Shown piece by piece: positions 45,101 through 52,610 of a DNA stretch of 64,000 nucleotides. The position numbers and the translations under genes were made by a program. Each line of letters begins with the position of its first letter. Positions within the stretch are counted from its first letter, which is position 1. The DNA is from Setoptus koraiensis (taxonomy: Eukaryota > Arthropoda). The notes beneath the pieces are model-generated. The model had not been told where the DNA came from, made no database searches, and saw only the letters and a program-made list of their open reading frames with translations. Location of the stretch: the NCBI GenBank assembly GCA_048013815.1, contig CM106586.1, positions 5,208,001 to 5,272,000 of the forward strand. The letters run 5' to 3'.

Positions 45101-47939
45101 GTTCGGACCGATCTGAGATATTTGCGATGTTAGTTGAGCCGGAATTTCGAAAATCTTGCATGAATTTATCAATATCTGCGAATATATCATCATGTTCTGT
45201 GCTAAGTTTTTCTTTAAATGAAAGCTTCATTCGATCCAATTTCCCTTCCATATCATCAAGCGTACCAAGGAATTGCCTGAAATCTATCTCGATCAAATTT
45301 TTAGTTTCGTCATCAATTACAAAAGATGATTCTTTAACGTTGACTAAACCCTTAAAAGCTTTCCTCCATCTATCAGTGGACTGCGTTTTCACTTCGATTG
45401 CACTTTTTGTAGATTTTACAATCTGTTTGGTCGGCAAGTCTTTATCTTGATGTTGGACGAGGTCGGAGATACTGTTGATTGTGGCACCATTGATGAAGGT
45501 ATCAAGTCTGAACAAATCCATGGTAGTTAATGGCTGTCTTAATATCTGTGTGGACATGGTCAGATAAGTTCGGAGTCGCTCATAATCACAGTGCACAGAA
45601 TATTCTAGATCATCTAAGACAAAGTGAATCAACTCTTCATACGATTTTTCAAGGAAATCTGACACATTTTGAATGTCTAAGTGGATATTCGGATTAGTTA
45701 GCAAACATTTACTAGTGTCCTGAAATTTTCTAGATTCCAACAATTTAGAATGGATGGCTAACAAGACTCTATCGTGTTTGTGATCATCACCAACAAATTC
45801 GCCTTCAAACAATCTGCTCAGTGATTCTAATTTTTGCTCCCTCGCTTTGATGTCTTCGTGGTTTGGTACATCAATTATGATTCTGGTCGCTTCGAGCTGG
45901 AGGCGAGCACTTCTCTCTAGTATGCTTGATATTTCAGCTATTTCCTCGAATACGAAGGATGTATTGCGTACCATCGTAGATGCAATCTCAGCAACGTCTA
46001 TCATTTGATCATCAGCACTATTGTCAATCCTTAATCTCATAATATCATCTACCGTGCTGAGTATTTTTGACTTGAAATGTGATCTGATCAGATCCTCGTT
46101 TGGTGTCACTGTGATGGTACAGGAATCGTCAGAAGTGAACAAAGTGAGGTTGATTCTATTCGAATCTACAGAGTCACCATCTGTAAGCGACGGGATAAGA
46201 ATAGGTCCGATATTTTCAAGTTGATTGATAATTATTGAATCTAATTGTGCGCGCCAGTTTTTCTTCCAAAGCCCACTGTGTTGTCGGATGGAGGGAATCT
46301 CGAAATTCTCTTCTATATTGGTCTTTACAAGAGCACAAATTGCTTCGAGCGCAGATTTCCATTGTGCCGAAATTCTCACAGATTCATCTATGATACGATT
46401 AACTTTAAGCACTTCGAATAGAGACTTCATCTTCTCATTAATTTCTAGCAAAAAATCGGCAAGTTGACGACAAGTTATCATTGTCTTGTCTAAACACTTG
46501 ATCCAATCGACCATATCTTTAGTTTTTCTAGCATTCTGCAACGAGGACTCACTGGGTTCTATCTGAACCTTACTACGATCATCCTCGAGAAAGCCATCAT
46601 AATCAAGCCATGTCAGGTTTTTTGATTGTGACAAACCAATAGTGGCTATCAATCTCTCGGCAGCATCCGCTAGAATTGGTTTGAGCGTGGGCTCATCCAT
46701 TTTCTCAGCCAGACTTTGACGATCATCTATGATTCTGTGCAAAGTGAAAGCCAGACCCAAATAAGGCGATATTGTTTGAACAAGGTCTTTAACATCATTG
46801 TCGATTTCGGTTGTTAGATTTAATCTCGTTAGCAAAGCGTAATCGTCTATGAACATGAATAGATTCTTATCGAAGGTAACATAAGCTGAAAGAGCGCGTG
46901 ATTGACTGTCGTTAGATAGCTTTGCGGCACACCTAATGCAGCAGTCCGATGGTTGGAAGTTTAGAGAGCCAACAAACTGCTTGATCCAACTATTCAGAAC
47001 TTTAATCTTATGCAAATGATGTTCATTTACAGTCACTTGCAGTTGATTGATTTTCTCTTCAACTATTTTGGGTGTTCTATCTGTGTCATCTGCTTTTGCG
47101 TTGTCATTTCTATCTTCAGTTGGATGTGTCGTAAAACGTCTCGTTCTGTATTCCTTGAATACCCATGAGACAGCCTGTTGAAGTGCGATCAATCTCTCTT
47201 GATTAGAGTGTATGATGTTGATTCTGATTACGTAATTGGAGTTGTGTTTGCTACTGCTCATTTTTGCACTACCCTGTGGTAGCGCCACTGTCGAAATGGC
47301 ATCATCATCATCATTGTGCCCTTCTGTTTCACAGAGAATATCGTATAGTTGATCAGCCCAATCAACAACATTATTCAAAAAGTTTGATCTCTCTGTATCG
47401 TTGAGCAAATTCACCAGATCTATTCCGTGTTTTAGTTCATAATCTTGAATACAATCTATTAATCGCAGTATGTACAAGACATTGGTCGTTTTGGGCTCAT
47501 TTTCTGTCAAAACAGTTGATCGAGGAGCAGTGGCCGCTGGGATGAGGCAGTCTTTGAGCCGACCGATGAGCTTGTGTCCGTCGTTTCTGTCTTTGAGAAT
47601 CTCATTCCGTCGACTCTGTTGGAGGTCAGATTGGCCAGAGCTGTTGATAAGAACTAGAGTCAACAATTCACTACCATTATAGCCTGCCGATTGAGCGTTT
47701 ATTTGTTGCTGCGGCTGGGGAGCCAGCTTGAGCACTAGTACGGAGTCTTCATCGATGCCATCAAGCTGATCTTGTTCAACCAGCTCTAGAAAGCGCTCAA
47801 GATTGTTTCGTTGTTTTTCCGACAAACTAGCCGCCAAATTGAACCGTCCACCTGATTGTTGTTTGTCCAGTTTTTGTTGTATAACGTCAACGATGCCTCG
47901 CGTAGCCGAGTGCGGGGTGGCCATCACCTCTTCTTGCAT
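36174..47939 (-). CDS. DYNC2H1: Cytoplasmic dynein-2 heavy chain (IFT dynein)
   Basis: A single uninterrupted frame of about 3,921 residues from ATG 47,939; a second ATG with better context lies 15 bp on. It is the motor of retrograde intraflagellar transport. AAA1 near residue 1,672 has Walker A GPAGSGKTES and Walker B CCLDEFNRL. AAA2 near 2,010 has GPTSSGKST and VLDGPIDPEWIESLNSILDD. The stalk near 2,953 carries ALSEIRALRAPP and LRLMGINDTSW, a signature of dynein-2 rather than dynein-1 or axonemal chains. AAA3 (LLTGKSVQIYKEI) and AAA4 (SKCYGTGRSMAV) lack a proper P-loop. After HSACQERTKYVPFGW in AAA6 only about 150 residues remain, so the C-terminal domain of the human 4,307-residue chain is absent. 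The N-terminal tail is present but divergent. Confidence 0.95.
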   Translation of the reverse strand: MQEEVMATPHSATRGIVDVIQQKLDKQQSGGRFNLAASLSEKQRNNLERFLELVEQDQLDGIDEDSVLVLKLAPQPQQQINAQSAGYNGSELLTLVLINSSGQSDLQQSRRNEILKDRNDGHKLIGRLKDCLIPAATAPRSTVLTENEPKTTNVLYILRLIDCIQDYELKHGIDLVNLLNDTERSNFLNNVVDWADQLYDILCETEGHNDDDDAISTVALPQGSAKMSSSKHNSNYVIRINIIHSNQERLIALQQAVSWVFKEYRTRRFTTHPTEDRNDNAKADDTDRTPKIVEEKINQLQVTVNEHHLHKIKVLNSWIKQFVGSLNFQPSDCCIRCAAKLSNDSQSRALSAYVTFDKNLFMFIDDYALLTRLNLTTEIDNDVKDLVQTISPYLGLAFTLHRIIDDRQSLAEKMDEPTLKPILADAAERLIATIGLSQSKNLTWLDYDGFLEDDRSKVQIEPSESSLQNARKTKDMVDWIKCLDKTMITCRQLADFLLEINEKMKSLFEVLKVNRIIDESVRISAQWKSALEAICALVKTNIEENFEIPSIRQHSGLWKKNWRAQLDSIIINQLENIGPILIPSLTDGDSVDSNRINLTLFTSDDSCTITVTPNEDLIRSHFKSKILSTVDDIMRLRIDNSADDQMIDVAEIASTMVRNTSFVFEEIAEISSILERSARLQLEATRIIIDVPNHEDIKAREQKLESLSRLFEGEFVGDDHKHDRVLLAIHSKLLESRKFQDTSKCLLTNPNIHLDIQNVSDFLEKSYEELIHFVLDDLEYSVHCDYERLRTYLTMSTQILRQPLTTMDLFRLDTFINGATINSISDLVQHQDKDLPTKQIVKSTKSAIEVKTQSTDRWRKAFKGLVNVKESSFVIDDETKNLIEIDFRQFLGTLDDMEGKLDRMKLSFKEKLSTEHDDIFADIDKFMQDFRNSGSTNIANISDRSELLHNRLMIVRAEYEYFRIPAPGMLLLYDKGLDAQNNHDAKSTLWQFFLARKQIKTQSYQTDLIRDLNESLRKYLDMNWISEGRENIAEVIRYINEYKDRYITTNKDSLKSVQVNDLLDPLRTTIDQWIIKIELLQECRGNNFHDIHWSQLLEIIKMNKKVNYKTMTMRNLLESINEIKTNSHLISKLNSQVNLESDINESMSKLEQLVHGSHLAVIYFTSHDMESDYQFRIIKDFKKVFEQISHCRSVLKSLKLAAGSEMNDDNASYEVSNDVIDELKKWSIICKDLEAYLVLINRIQSKLLTLLPIFKRQLSKTKTRRTNSFRVFSATKQKYSTIEEGGSKYAQALMLFSELMDSLAGFGDSLKRSQLIKSRVSKDATTNFSITRLLNAPNLKPKLLSIESLLDHIQKELHILLERVRENFSRFYFLSDEELVYILSDDEDFILVQNSSRTSQLIRKIFNNSIDKFLIDSPEYEGSKSVIGVGSVHGEIIKFRNRIMIDEKREGTTDMLDHRFRVCYLLDLIKNEISLTLKKLIGVGLEAYSLQHQPPLLILPCQIISLSSWITFSAKMEQAIANCTFDRLEQDYHNSLMLLLQMNKPSTEIGDIVLFEYKKHSLTLDIVHFITICKSLRENQVKDIEDWEWQKQLRYYSKIDEKSNDITVYVRMLDASFEYNFDLLPLNVQQSSMTNTKSRLQCRKLIENAATHRCFLVSTQAVSQFKMGTNPYGPAGSGKTESIKALGACLGRHVLVFNCDETVDFFSLSRIIIGMVKSGFWCCLDEFNRLSKDVMSSLSSTLEEIQQCIKDNNPYLRVDFLISKSHEVEANELERSRYKNPAMSGEESASMMDRYKRSRIDLNSAFFITLNPIGERYLGRNRLPSNLKSLFMPISMMQTSPGPIVSKTLMSKGLDVVSAEKISAKLLLWFEKVQNMISHQIHYDWSQRTLMVIIRQLKVSDSIDTKSENLNQIELQLLKVIKQTIKPKLVGSDISEFNRSLLDVFGELAEIKHNNFNAGCGDSSFESDRRKLIKRACSKLNLVDNFEQTEKVEQLYQQMKAHMGLLVVGPTSSGKSTTWQILQMALNMAISGFYDDQESTLSPAGLREFVQVKTINPKSLSPKELFGYIDPTTQLWVEGLFSYTVRNAVNCMNDSSSCNEKTFKGNSVWLVLDGPIDPEWIESLNSILDDNQVLTLASGERIDLSPNNHESFECKARMQGFRFQPNVRLIFETIDLKYVSPASISRLGIIYHEFDTTRLALSRDEGIEGINTVNIGQSLKQIENIFKDNFIGNGLTNKLTDPLSITNAMKMIARRQATMHHLIEHKGYNQEARYSTVDQNQFCLINPPDHLTKQISLCKILTEQDEHILLTGKSVQIYKEIIIEQILYDLNHIDSYLIKIDCSRGTSSNSLVNLLSSILNDVGMNKVERKLIIFANNIDLIDYDDKWMSRSFLELLLFMMTYGGYHKVINSTSTSDDSHEVNENLSWISIPRLQIICTTESLNLSPRLLCKFNLVHIKNPELSATEITKYLMGMIDRLGEINYSKVFNAIERSMKEISSALPDHSKFAENFLSDIRRSSNISEINELYIMGIMANIIGKDFQTPCQTFLWCSMEEESSNMEHVSREKFIEFCKEATELWLKHDESVVKIDDIVWTDQLLRIYSIIQCFLTDMDSFSTNRNGCCKVLTLTSKCYGTGRSMAVRSIAIKLGYSEVWTARDYLSITELKRKIGDIIRDIHRLSKVNTPAPGGHPSSKKILIVLSHIQMSLDVELFEHIYTMISLVQSNPFRYMDIKVIFLSKTLGYNDLRLWSTVGRVVNMDTVLTKNDLDLIIDHTIDKTTSTRLGNCRKECANKRVLSYKIGDILKRFIDTNWLEYTFPLLYRYDLRRFLSFSRDFSHNYLTNQKRLMERSKNLFIGAEKLRQFQKSVSMIEESANEKERSISLKENEANLLVEAITRSVKKAETEHDQLKIAKREHEERNNETSQQAKELSMQLDIIRPKVEQAKSNIKQYLRTDALSEIRALRAPPNTIRDILEATLRLMGINDTSWTSMKQFLARKSLKDELTSFDCERNLNSAIIKQVEQLIQDRRESFQESQAKRASQAVLPLLQWVLSTLDYGKVIIELKPMKDELDKLEIGLRESHQQESILTNQIDTIKSNVDSLNSQLDAVMHETTQLKLDLSLLRRILNTAQEISTKLNEQSSRWSDQVNKLEVYQQDDLFEMTCLLLSALSNYCEDFSERNLTELIEKFGKTMEIDKLGIDDMKEHFREFFDIDFHEKLSTHIIRSSASNLLKLLFDGPNAMNLWLNKELNSRSSSKCVTVSACRSGWFNEVAMNARFCDIVVIKDFLFNSDDQRFAANQALNVVPMLRNELHTQWSTELGEIAGDSTSLRDWFIIDNQKVFIKKSLQLIFIQDNRSSTISDDIVHLFKIIRSSANEDASQDEEEILDILVKELNPELAIKKLDLEKKLEACQKDLVKYDEKFLDMLIKSDDILVHKEGEASSGSKEMIPSERADDLFNMDLLDGLKTLKESSDAIERTVLESKLTSEKLMHEREKYKLDGTKIGKVFEVIHNLRKLDPLYSFSSTECLKLLKEFLLRYKESKNDSSGTIAENFIPFLYSYVGSSLKSSDRIAFMNILKYYLRDESSAGDVNLVDTLSMSCPNLPDVIRLLLGSDSDPLESPYKVLVVIHGSRATPMFEIEETMKKMSDQQYYKIFASSTAIEKINYLVDINKSANLSCLCLINVHMIMNWTKCLSDTITRIGNVSTNNTKLIILVAETAEGMDVRLLEMARKFYYDGSAQDILTRFNALAQSINADPQRVKDSLVGQLILFHSACQERTKYVPFGWTQEYDFDYDQFLQSLSIFRRLYTGAESRDKVESLRKRLSMFLHSVVYGARLDCPQDDTILISQINKFIGRQMGPQQLDVLKQIEPVKSGIDGRLLTMIDITEDVSDKLNNKVKSEIKTIMAEIVKVEDWNKLKT

Positions 47940-47972
47940 GATGCTATCTGATGTCGACGGGCGAGCCAACAG

Positions 47973-48242
47973 CTAACGAGCTATATAAGTAGCTTCAAGT
48001 GGCCCCGATGAAAAGCTGCTGGTTGAATGCGGTGCGATAACGTCAATGTTGGCAATATTATCTGGTCTTAGACGATTTGCAATAGTTGATGTGATCATAT
48101 TGTTGCGCTGTACAGACAACAATGACAACAAACAATTCGTCATTGGTTGCGAGGCAAACACGAGCTCTCTGCATAGCAACGTGAACAAGAGCCGGTCGAC
48201 ACGAACCATGTAACGTGTTACGTGATCCGTAATGGCCGCCAT
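47973..48242 (-). promoter_or_regulatory. Upstream ORF and YY1/Pho-like motif before DYNC2H1
   Basis: An 89-codon frame starts at an ATG in strong context (ACAATGGCGGCC) and ends 33 bp before the DYNC2H1 start codon. The start overlaps GGCCGCCATTG, which resembles the YY1/Pho site that often sits just downstream of transcription starts. If the transcript begins upstream of it, the frame would act as an upstream ORF. If it begins within it, this is a core promoter element. The encoded peptide matches nothing I know. Confidence 0.35.
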
Positions 48243-48535
48243 TGTGGGAGTGTGCTTGAGAATAAAGTGGCACCAGCACCGCAGCACGGCTGCAAACACA
48301 CGCACACACACACGTTGCGTTGCAATAGGAAGCGCGCGCGCGCCCTGCCATGCTACACACAGCAGGCGCTCCAATGGTTCAGTAGTTCGGCGGCGGCGGC
48401 CGCCGCTCGTTCTCTTGGGCCAATTCAACATTCGTTACTTGCTTGTCTGCCGCTGCCGATCGAATTTTTCGGTGGTTCGCAAATCTCACATTCACGACGC
48501 ATATACTATTGTTATTACAGTGACTATACGTGCAC
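48243..48535. other. DYNC2H1 proximal promoter region
   Basis: CpG-rich DNA with a CA run near 48,299-48,313 and a GCGCGC stretch near 48,333. A 203-codon plus-strand frame crosses this and the neighbouring mobile element, which argues that it is not a gene. Confidence 0.35.
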
Positions 48536-48815
48536 CAGAGATGCGCATGGATATCCAAATGTGTACCCAATCCATAAGCGACTTTGCCGCCACGCCCCGG
48601 TCCCCTCCGTACCCAATATGCGAATGACGGACGGATGTCCACGGATACTGCGCAGAGCTGAAATATACCTGGATGATTATCAGATGTCCGCGACTTTTGC
48701 GCACACCAGCGATCCAGTTCGTGTCCGGTCCGCTCTGGATATGGTACATATCATGTGGAGCAGATTGGATATTTCGCGGATACCCGACGCATATGGATAT
48801 CCATGCGCATCCCTA
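48536..48815. mobile_element. Non-autonomous hAT-like element (MITE)
   Basis: 280 bp. The left end is CAGAGATGCGCATGGATATC and the inward right end is TAGGGATGCGCATGGATATC, with 17 bp of perfect inverted identity. Both ends fit the hAT terminal pattern. Flanks ACGTGCAC and ACATGTAG match at 5 of 8, two of the three differences being transitions. The interior is full of GGATAT, CGGATA and GGATGTCC motifs, as in the element at 31,709-32,185, and the two seem to be one family. It sits about 0.6 kb upstream of the DYNC2H1 start and has no coding capacity. Confidence 0.7.
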
Positions 48816-48844
48816 ACATGTAGTACATTGTAGATGGTGCGGCA

Positions 48845-48870
48845 CGCACACACACACACACACACACACA
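48845..48870. repeat. (CA)n microsatellite
   Basis: About 13 CA units immediately right of the hAT-like element. Confidence 0.85.
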
Positions 48871-51512
48871 TTCTATTGTTGAGTTGCAATTTACAATTCA
48901 CAGCACTGCAGCCACAAGTACACGTACTATAAGACACTATAGGAGATCGAACACGTGCAAGGCGCTACTCTCTCCCCCTTCTACATATAGTATGCTGATT
49001 ATTGTTGATGGTGATAGTGTTTGCACTTGATCACAATTGAAATAACAAATAAACCAACCTCAACATGCGAAACAGTGAACACACCGCCGCACTTTGGATG
49101 GCTTACAATCTAACTATTCGACAATGATTGTCGATAGAAACACACGCACACTCACACACCTATTGGTGCTGTGTTAACATCTCACACAGAGGAGCGCCTC
49201 GGTCTGCCGTGCCGGCGAATGTATGCGAGCTGATGGCACCAACTATTTCTGGTGAACCTTTTATAGGTCCCTCACTATTCGCATTCTTAGAATATGTGCT
49301 AGTTGCTATTGAATCGCTTACAATTTACCATTTCTCCAACACCACATCCATACTGAAATCACTTCAAAACTCATTTGGATTCATCTTTCAATTCTATACT
49401 ATTAATGTTCATGTCAGTGCAAGCTCAATGGCGAATGGCACACGACGTCAACGATTTGATCAGATATACTTGTCTTATCTTGTGTACTTGCTATCAACAC
49501 CACTGAACACTGAACAATGCCGATGGCAGACGCTGTCCACTAATCAAAGCGGCATCCTTGGCGCCATGTCCAGTGTTCGACAAAATCTCTAATGAAGGAT
49601 AGTTTTCAGATACCACTACAATTGACTAACGGCCAGCACTGTTAGTCATACTCTGCCGAAATCACAAGTGCAGGCTCGATAGGGTTCAGGACTCAAATAG
49701 TTGACTCAAGTGTCGCTATTGTGCTTACAAGAAGTGTGACGTCGTACTAGTGAGAACCAATTAGTGACACGAAAAGCATCAAGTTTTGGCATTATGGCAA
49801 CTAGATGCAAACACACACACACACACAAATCATCATTGAATGTTGGTAAACTTCTGGTAAACTCACTTGTTATCTATTAACATCAACACAGTTGGCAGAG
49901 GCTTATGATTCACAATGATTGGTAATATTTTTAGCTTAGTTCAGTTTAGTTCGATCGAGCAATGAGGCGATTGCGTGGCGCTAATTGTAGTTGTTGCTTG
50001 TTACAACAATTTAGTTGGCGTTCACGCACAACTGTTAGAAGTTGTGGCGTCGGAGCGAAGTTGGTTGCATAATAGATAGGTAGTTAGATAAGAATGTCGC
50101 TCAGGGTGCTCACAATACCGTGACGACCATGCGATGGTCACCAGAATAAAACGATTGCATCTGTTTATTCTCGTCGTTCATACTGATAAGTTCACCATTG
50201 TTTATGACAAAGTACACGCAGCAACTGACAACAATCGCATGGCAAACCAATGAACGCAGCAGCCGATGCAAGACAATTAATTACCGGCGCTGGTTCATGT
50301 GCCGTAGAGCTAACACCACGGACACCATTTTAATCTATAACCTCACCGTGCAGAATTTGTTGTCTTTGTCCGTGCTTTCTCTCTCTCTCTCCCTCACTCT
50401 CTAGTGTGATGGTGACAACCTTGTTTGAGAGGAAGTATTTACACAGCTAGATTAAATTCTGAGGCTTCTTGGTAGACACGCCAATAAACTGTCCGTGATC
50501 GTGATGGCGCCAAAAATCATTTTCAAACGATTGAACACGCATGCGCGACGCTCGTTGGTGACGAATCAAACATTTCTCTAGGCTAAAGTCGTCCTCGTTA
50601 ACGATCGCGCGGCTCTCACTATCCCAAGAGATAGAGAGGGAGAGCGAGCCCATGAATTATGATGATGAGAGCAACATAAAATGAGTGTGTGCCCCTCGCA
50701 CATGTACAGTTCAGTTCGTTGTGCAGGGCTCCAAAATTGCCTGCGTTAGTACAGTGCTGCAGTGTAAAAGTGTGAGCGGTACGTGCGCGTTAGGATGTTG
50801 ATATTGGCCATAGCAGACAGGGCGCACAAAAACACTTTGATATTTTGTTAGCATCGTCAGTGCATTTCGCCCGGCACAGAATCCATTATTCTTTTGCTGC
50901 ATTTTCTCTTTTGGTTCTGTTCTCATGCTTGCTGTTGTGCACAATGCGCATTGTGCATAGGAACGCCGAAAGGGCTCCACTGTACCGACTCAGTAACACT
51001 GAGTCGCGCTGCTGAGTATGCACTGTGTGTGCTACAGTACTTGTTATTTGTATTTATTGTGTGTGTGTGTGTTTGTGTGCTGGAATTCTTGCGCGATTCT
51101 AGCGTCCTTGCACTGTACTAACTAATCAGTTCTCGCCTGTACGTGTTTGTGCCAAGGTGGCAGGTTCTCGAAAAGTAACAGCCTATCTCGACTGCTTTTG
51201 TTGGTGGCAATACGTTATTATTGTTGTTATTTTTTCGATACCTGTTTGTGATGACCATATTATTGTTAGGAAAAATGAAACACTTATCGATTGTTATTGT
51301 GTAACCACCATTTCAATCTGCAGTGGAGTTTCTCCTTATGAATTGCCTTAAAAAAGAAACAGCATATTAATAAAACGATAATTTAACATCAAACATGAAT
51401 TTTCGATATTACATTATTGTTACATCACCATCACAAGAATCTCATCACATCACAACATTAGACCAGTGCTAGCCACTAACTATTAATTCATCACTAGGAC
51501 CCTATCAGGATC
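48871..51512. other. Intergenic DNA between DYNC2H1 and ULK3
   Basis: About 2.6 kb without a gene I can support. A 154-codon plus-strand frame at 49,128-49,592 has no recognisable motif. CA, CT and GT runs lie near 49,811, 50,378-50,402 and 51,057-51,076. The last 400 bp before ULK3 are A/T- and CAT-rich, resembling the leader upstream of ImpL2. Confidence 0.4.
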
Positions 51513-52610
51513 ATGGCAACATCACCGACAACATTACCCTTGTCCCCCACCAGCGTAGGAGAATATAACATTTCTTCCCATATTGGTAGGGGAAGCTTCG
51601 CAAATGTCTACAAGGGCTTCAAGAAACGCGGACACTATGAGGTAGTTGCTATTAAATGTATTCAGATCTCCTCATTATCACGTACATCGAGAAACAACCT
51701 TTTCAACGAAATAGAAATACTAAAGAAAATTAAACACGATCACATAGTCAAAATGAATAAATTCACCTGGGATTCCAGAAATATTTACCTCATATTCGAG
51801 TACTGCCCAGGAGGGAACTTGGCCGAATTTATTGAAACTAGGAAAACGGTTAAACCGCCTATTTTGAAGCACTTTGTTCAACAATTAGCACTCGGTCTGG
51901 AACATCTCCATTCTCAAAATATCGTGCATTGTGACCTCAAACCGGAGAACATTCTTCTCTCTACACCACCTGTAGGATCACTTAGGAGCGTCAAGTTGAA
52001 GATAGCGGATTTTGGTTTCTCTCAAATAATTAAAAAAGAACATGGATTTACCCACGGATTGAAAGGTTCGCCCTTGTACATGGCTCCTGAGATTTTACGC
52101 CAGCAACCTTACGACGCTAAAGCTGATCTATACTCACTAGGAGTAATAATATATGAGTGCCTGTTCGGCATAACTCCATTCAGGACTGACGACTTTCAAT
52201 TAATGATCGAGCAAATTTTGTCATTCGATCCCATCAGAATACCAAGTACTGTGGATATACCTTGTCAAACCTTATTGAAAAGACTGCTAGTGAAAGATCC
52301 ATCAGAGCGTATGTCATTCTCAGAATTTTTCCACCACGAATTTGTTGATCTCGTACATTGCCCCACAGATGATAACTATCATAAAGGAGTGGACCTAATC
52401 AATCAAGCCGTCATAGAGGATACGCATGGAAATTATCAAGACGCAGCTCACTTCTATACTGAAGGGCTACTTTATTTGGTGCCTGCCTACAATTGGCTAG
52501 ACTCATTTAATGACATACAAAGAAGATCACTTCATTTGCGCATCAAGGAGTATGTGTCTCGTGCAGAAAAAATCAAGCAGCAGTGTTATCAATTCTGTCA
52601 TACACCGTGA
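51513..52610 (+). CDS. ULK3: Serine/threonine kinase ULK3 homologue
   Basis: One exon, 365 residues. The kinase domain spans about residues 18-280: glycine loop IGRGSFANV (24-32), VAIK lysine at 48, catalytic loop HCDLKPEN (139-146), DFG at 166-168 and APE at 191-193. GSPLYMAPE and the ADFGFS neighbourhood match ULK3, whose catalytic loop is likewise not HRD. A microtubule-interacting (MIT) domain follows at about 287-360 (AVIEDTHGNYQDAAHFYTEGL, RIKEYVSRAEKIK). Human ULK3 has two MIT repeats and about 472 residues, so this copy keeps one. In vertebrates ULK3 phosphorylates Gli factors and ESCRT-III proteins. Its last 38 bp overlap the DHFR coding end on the other strand. Confidence 0.88.
   Translation: MATSPTTLPLSPTSVGEYNISSHIGRGSFANVYKGFKKRGHYEVVAIKCIQISSLSRTSRNNLFNEIEILKKIKHDHIVKMNKFTWDSRNIYLIFEYCPGGNLAEFIETRKTVKPPILKHFVQQLALGLEHLHSQNIVHCDLKPENILLSTPPVGSLRSVKLKIADFGFSQIIKKEHGFTHGLKGSPLYMAPEILRQQPYDAKADLYSLGVIIYECLFGITPFRTDDFQLMIEQILSFDPIRIPSTVDIPCQTLLKRLLVKDPSERMSFSEFFHHEFVDLVHCPTDDNYHKGVDLINQAVIEDTHGNYQDAAHFYTEGLLYLVPAYNWLDSFNDIQRRSLHLRIKEYVSRAEKIKQQCYQFCHTP

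Noticed and set aside
37321-46467. Many plus-strand frames of 60-166 codons inside DYNC2H1
   Set aside because: They are antisense shadows of the 3,921-residue coding frame and have no independent features.
47940-47969. A DYNC2H1 start ten codons upstream at 47,969
   Set aside because: That codon is TTG. The first in-frame ATG is at 47,939.
48222-48833. 203-codon plus-strand frame upstream of DYNC2H1
   Set aside because: It runs through the DYNC2H1 promoter region and the whole hAT-like element, has no domain pattern, and overlaps several other frames on both strands.
49128-49592. 154-codon plus-strand frame
   Set aside because: No recognisable motif, no splice or promoter context, and residue use typical of random AT-rich sequence. 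It could still be real if RNA supports it.
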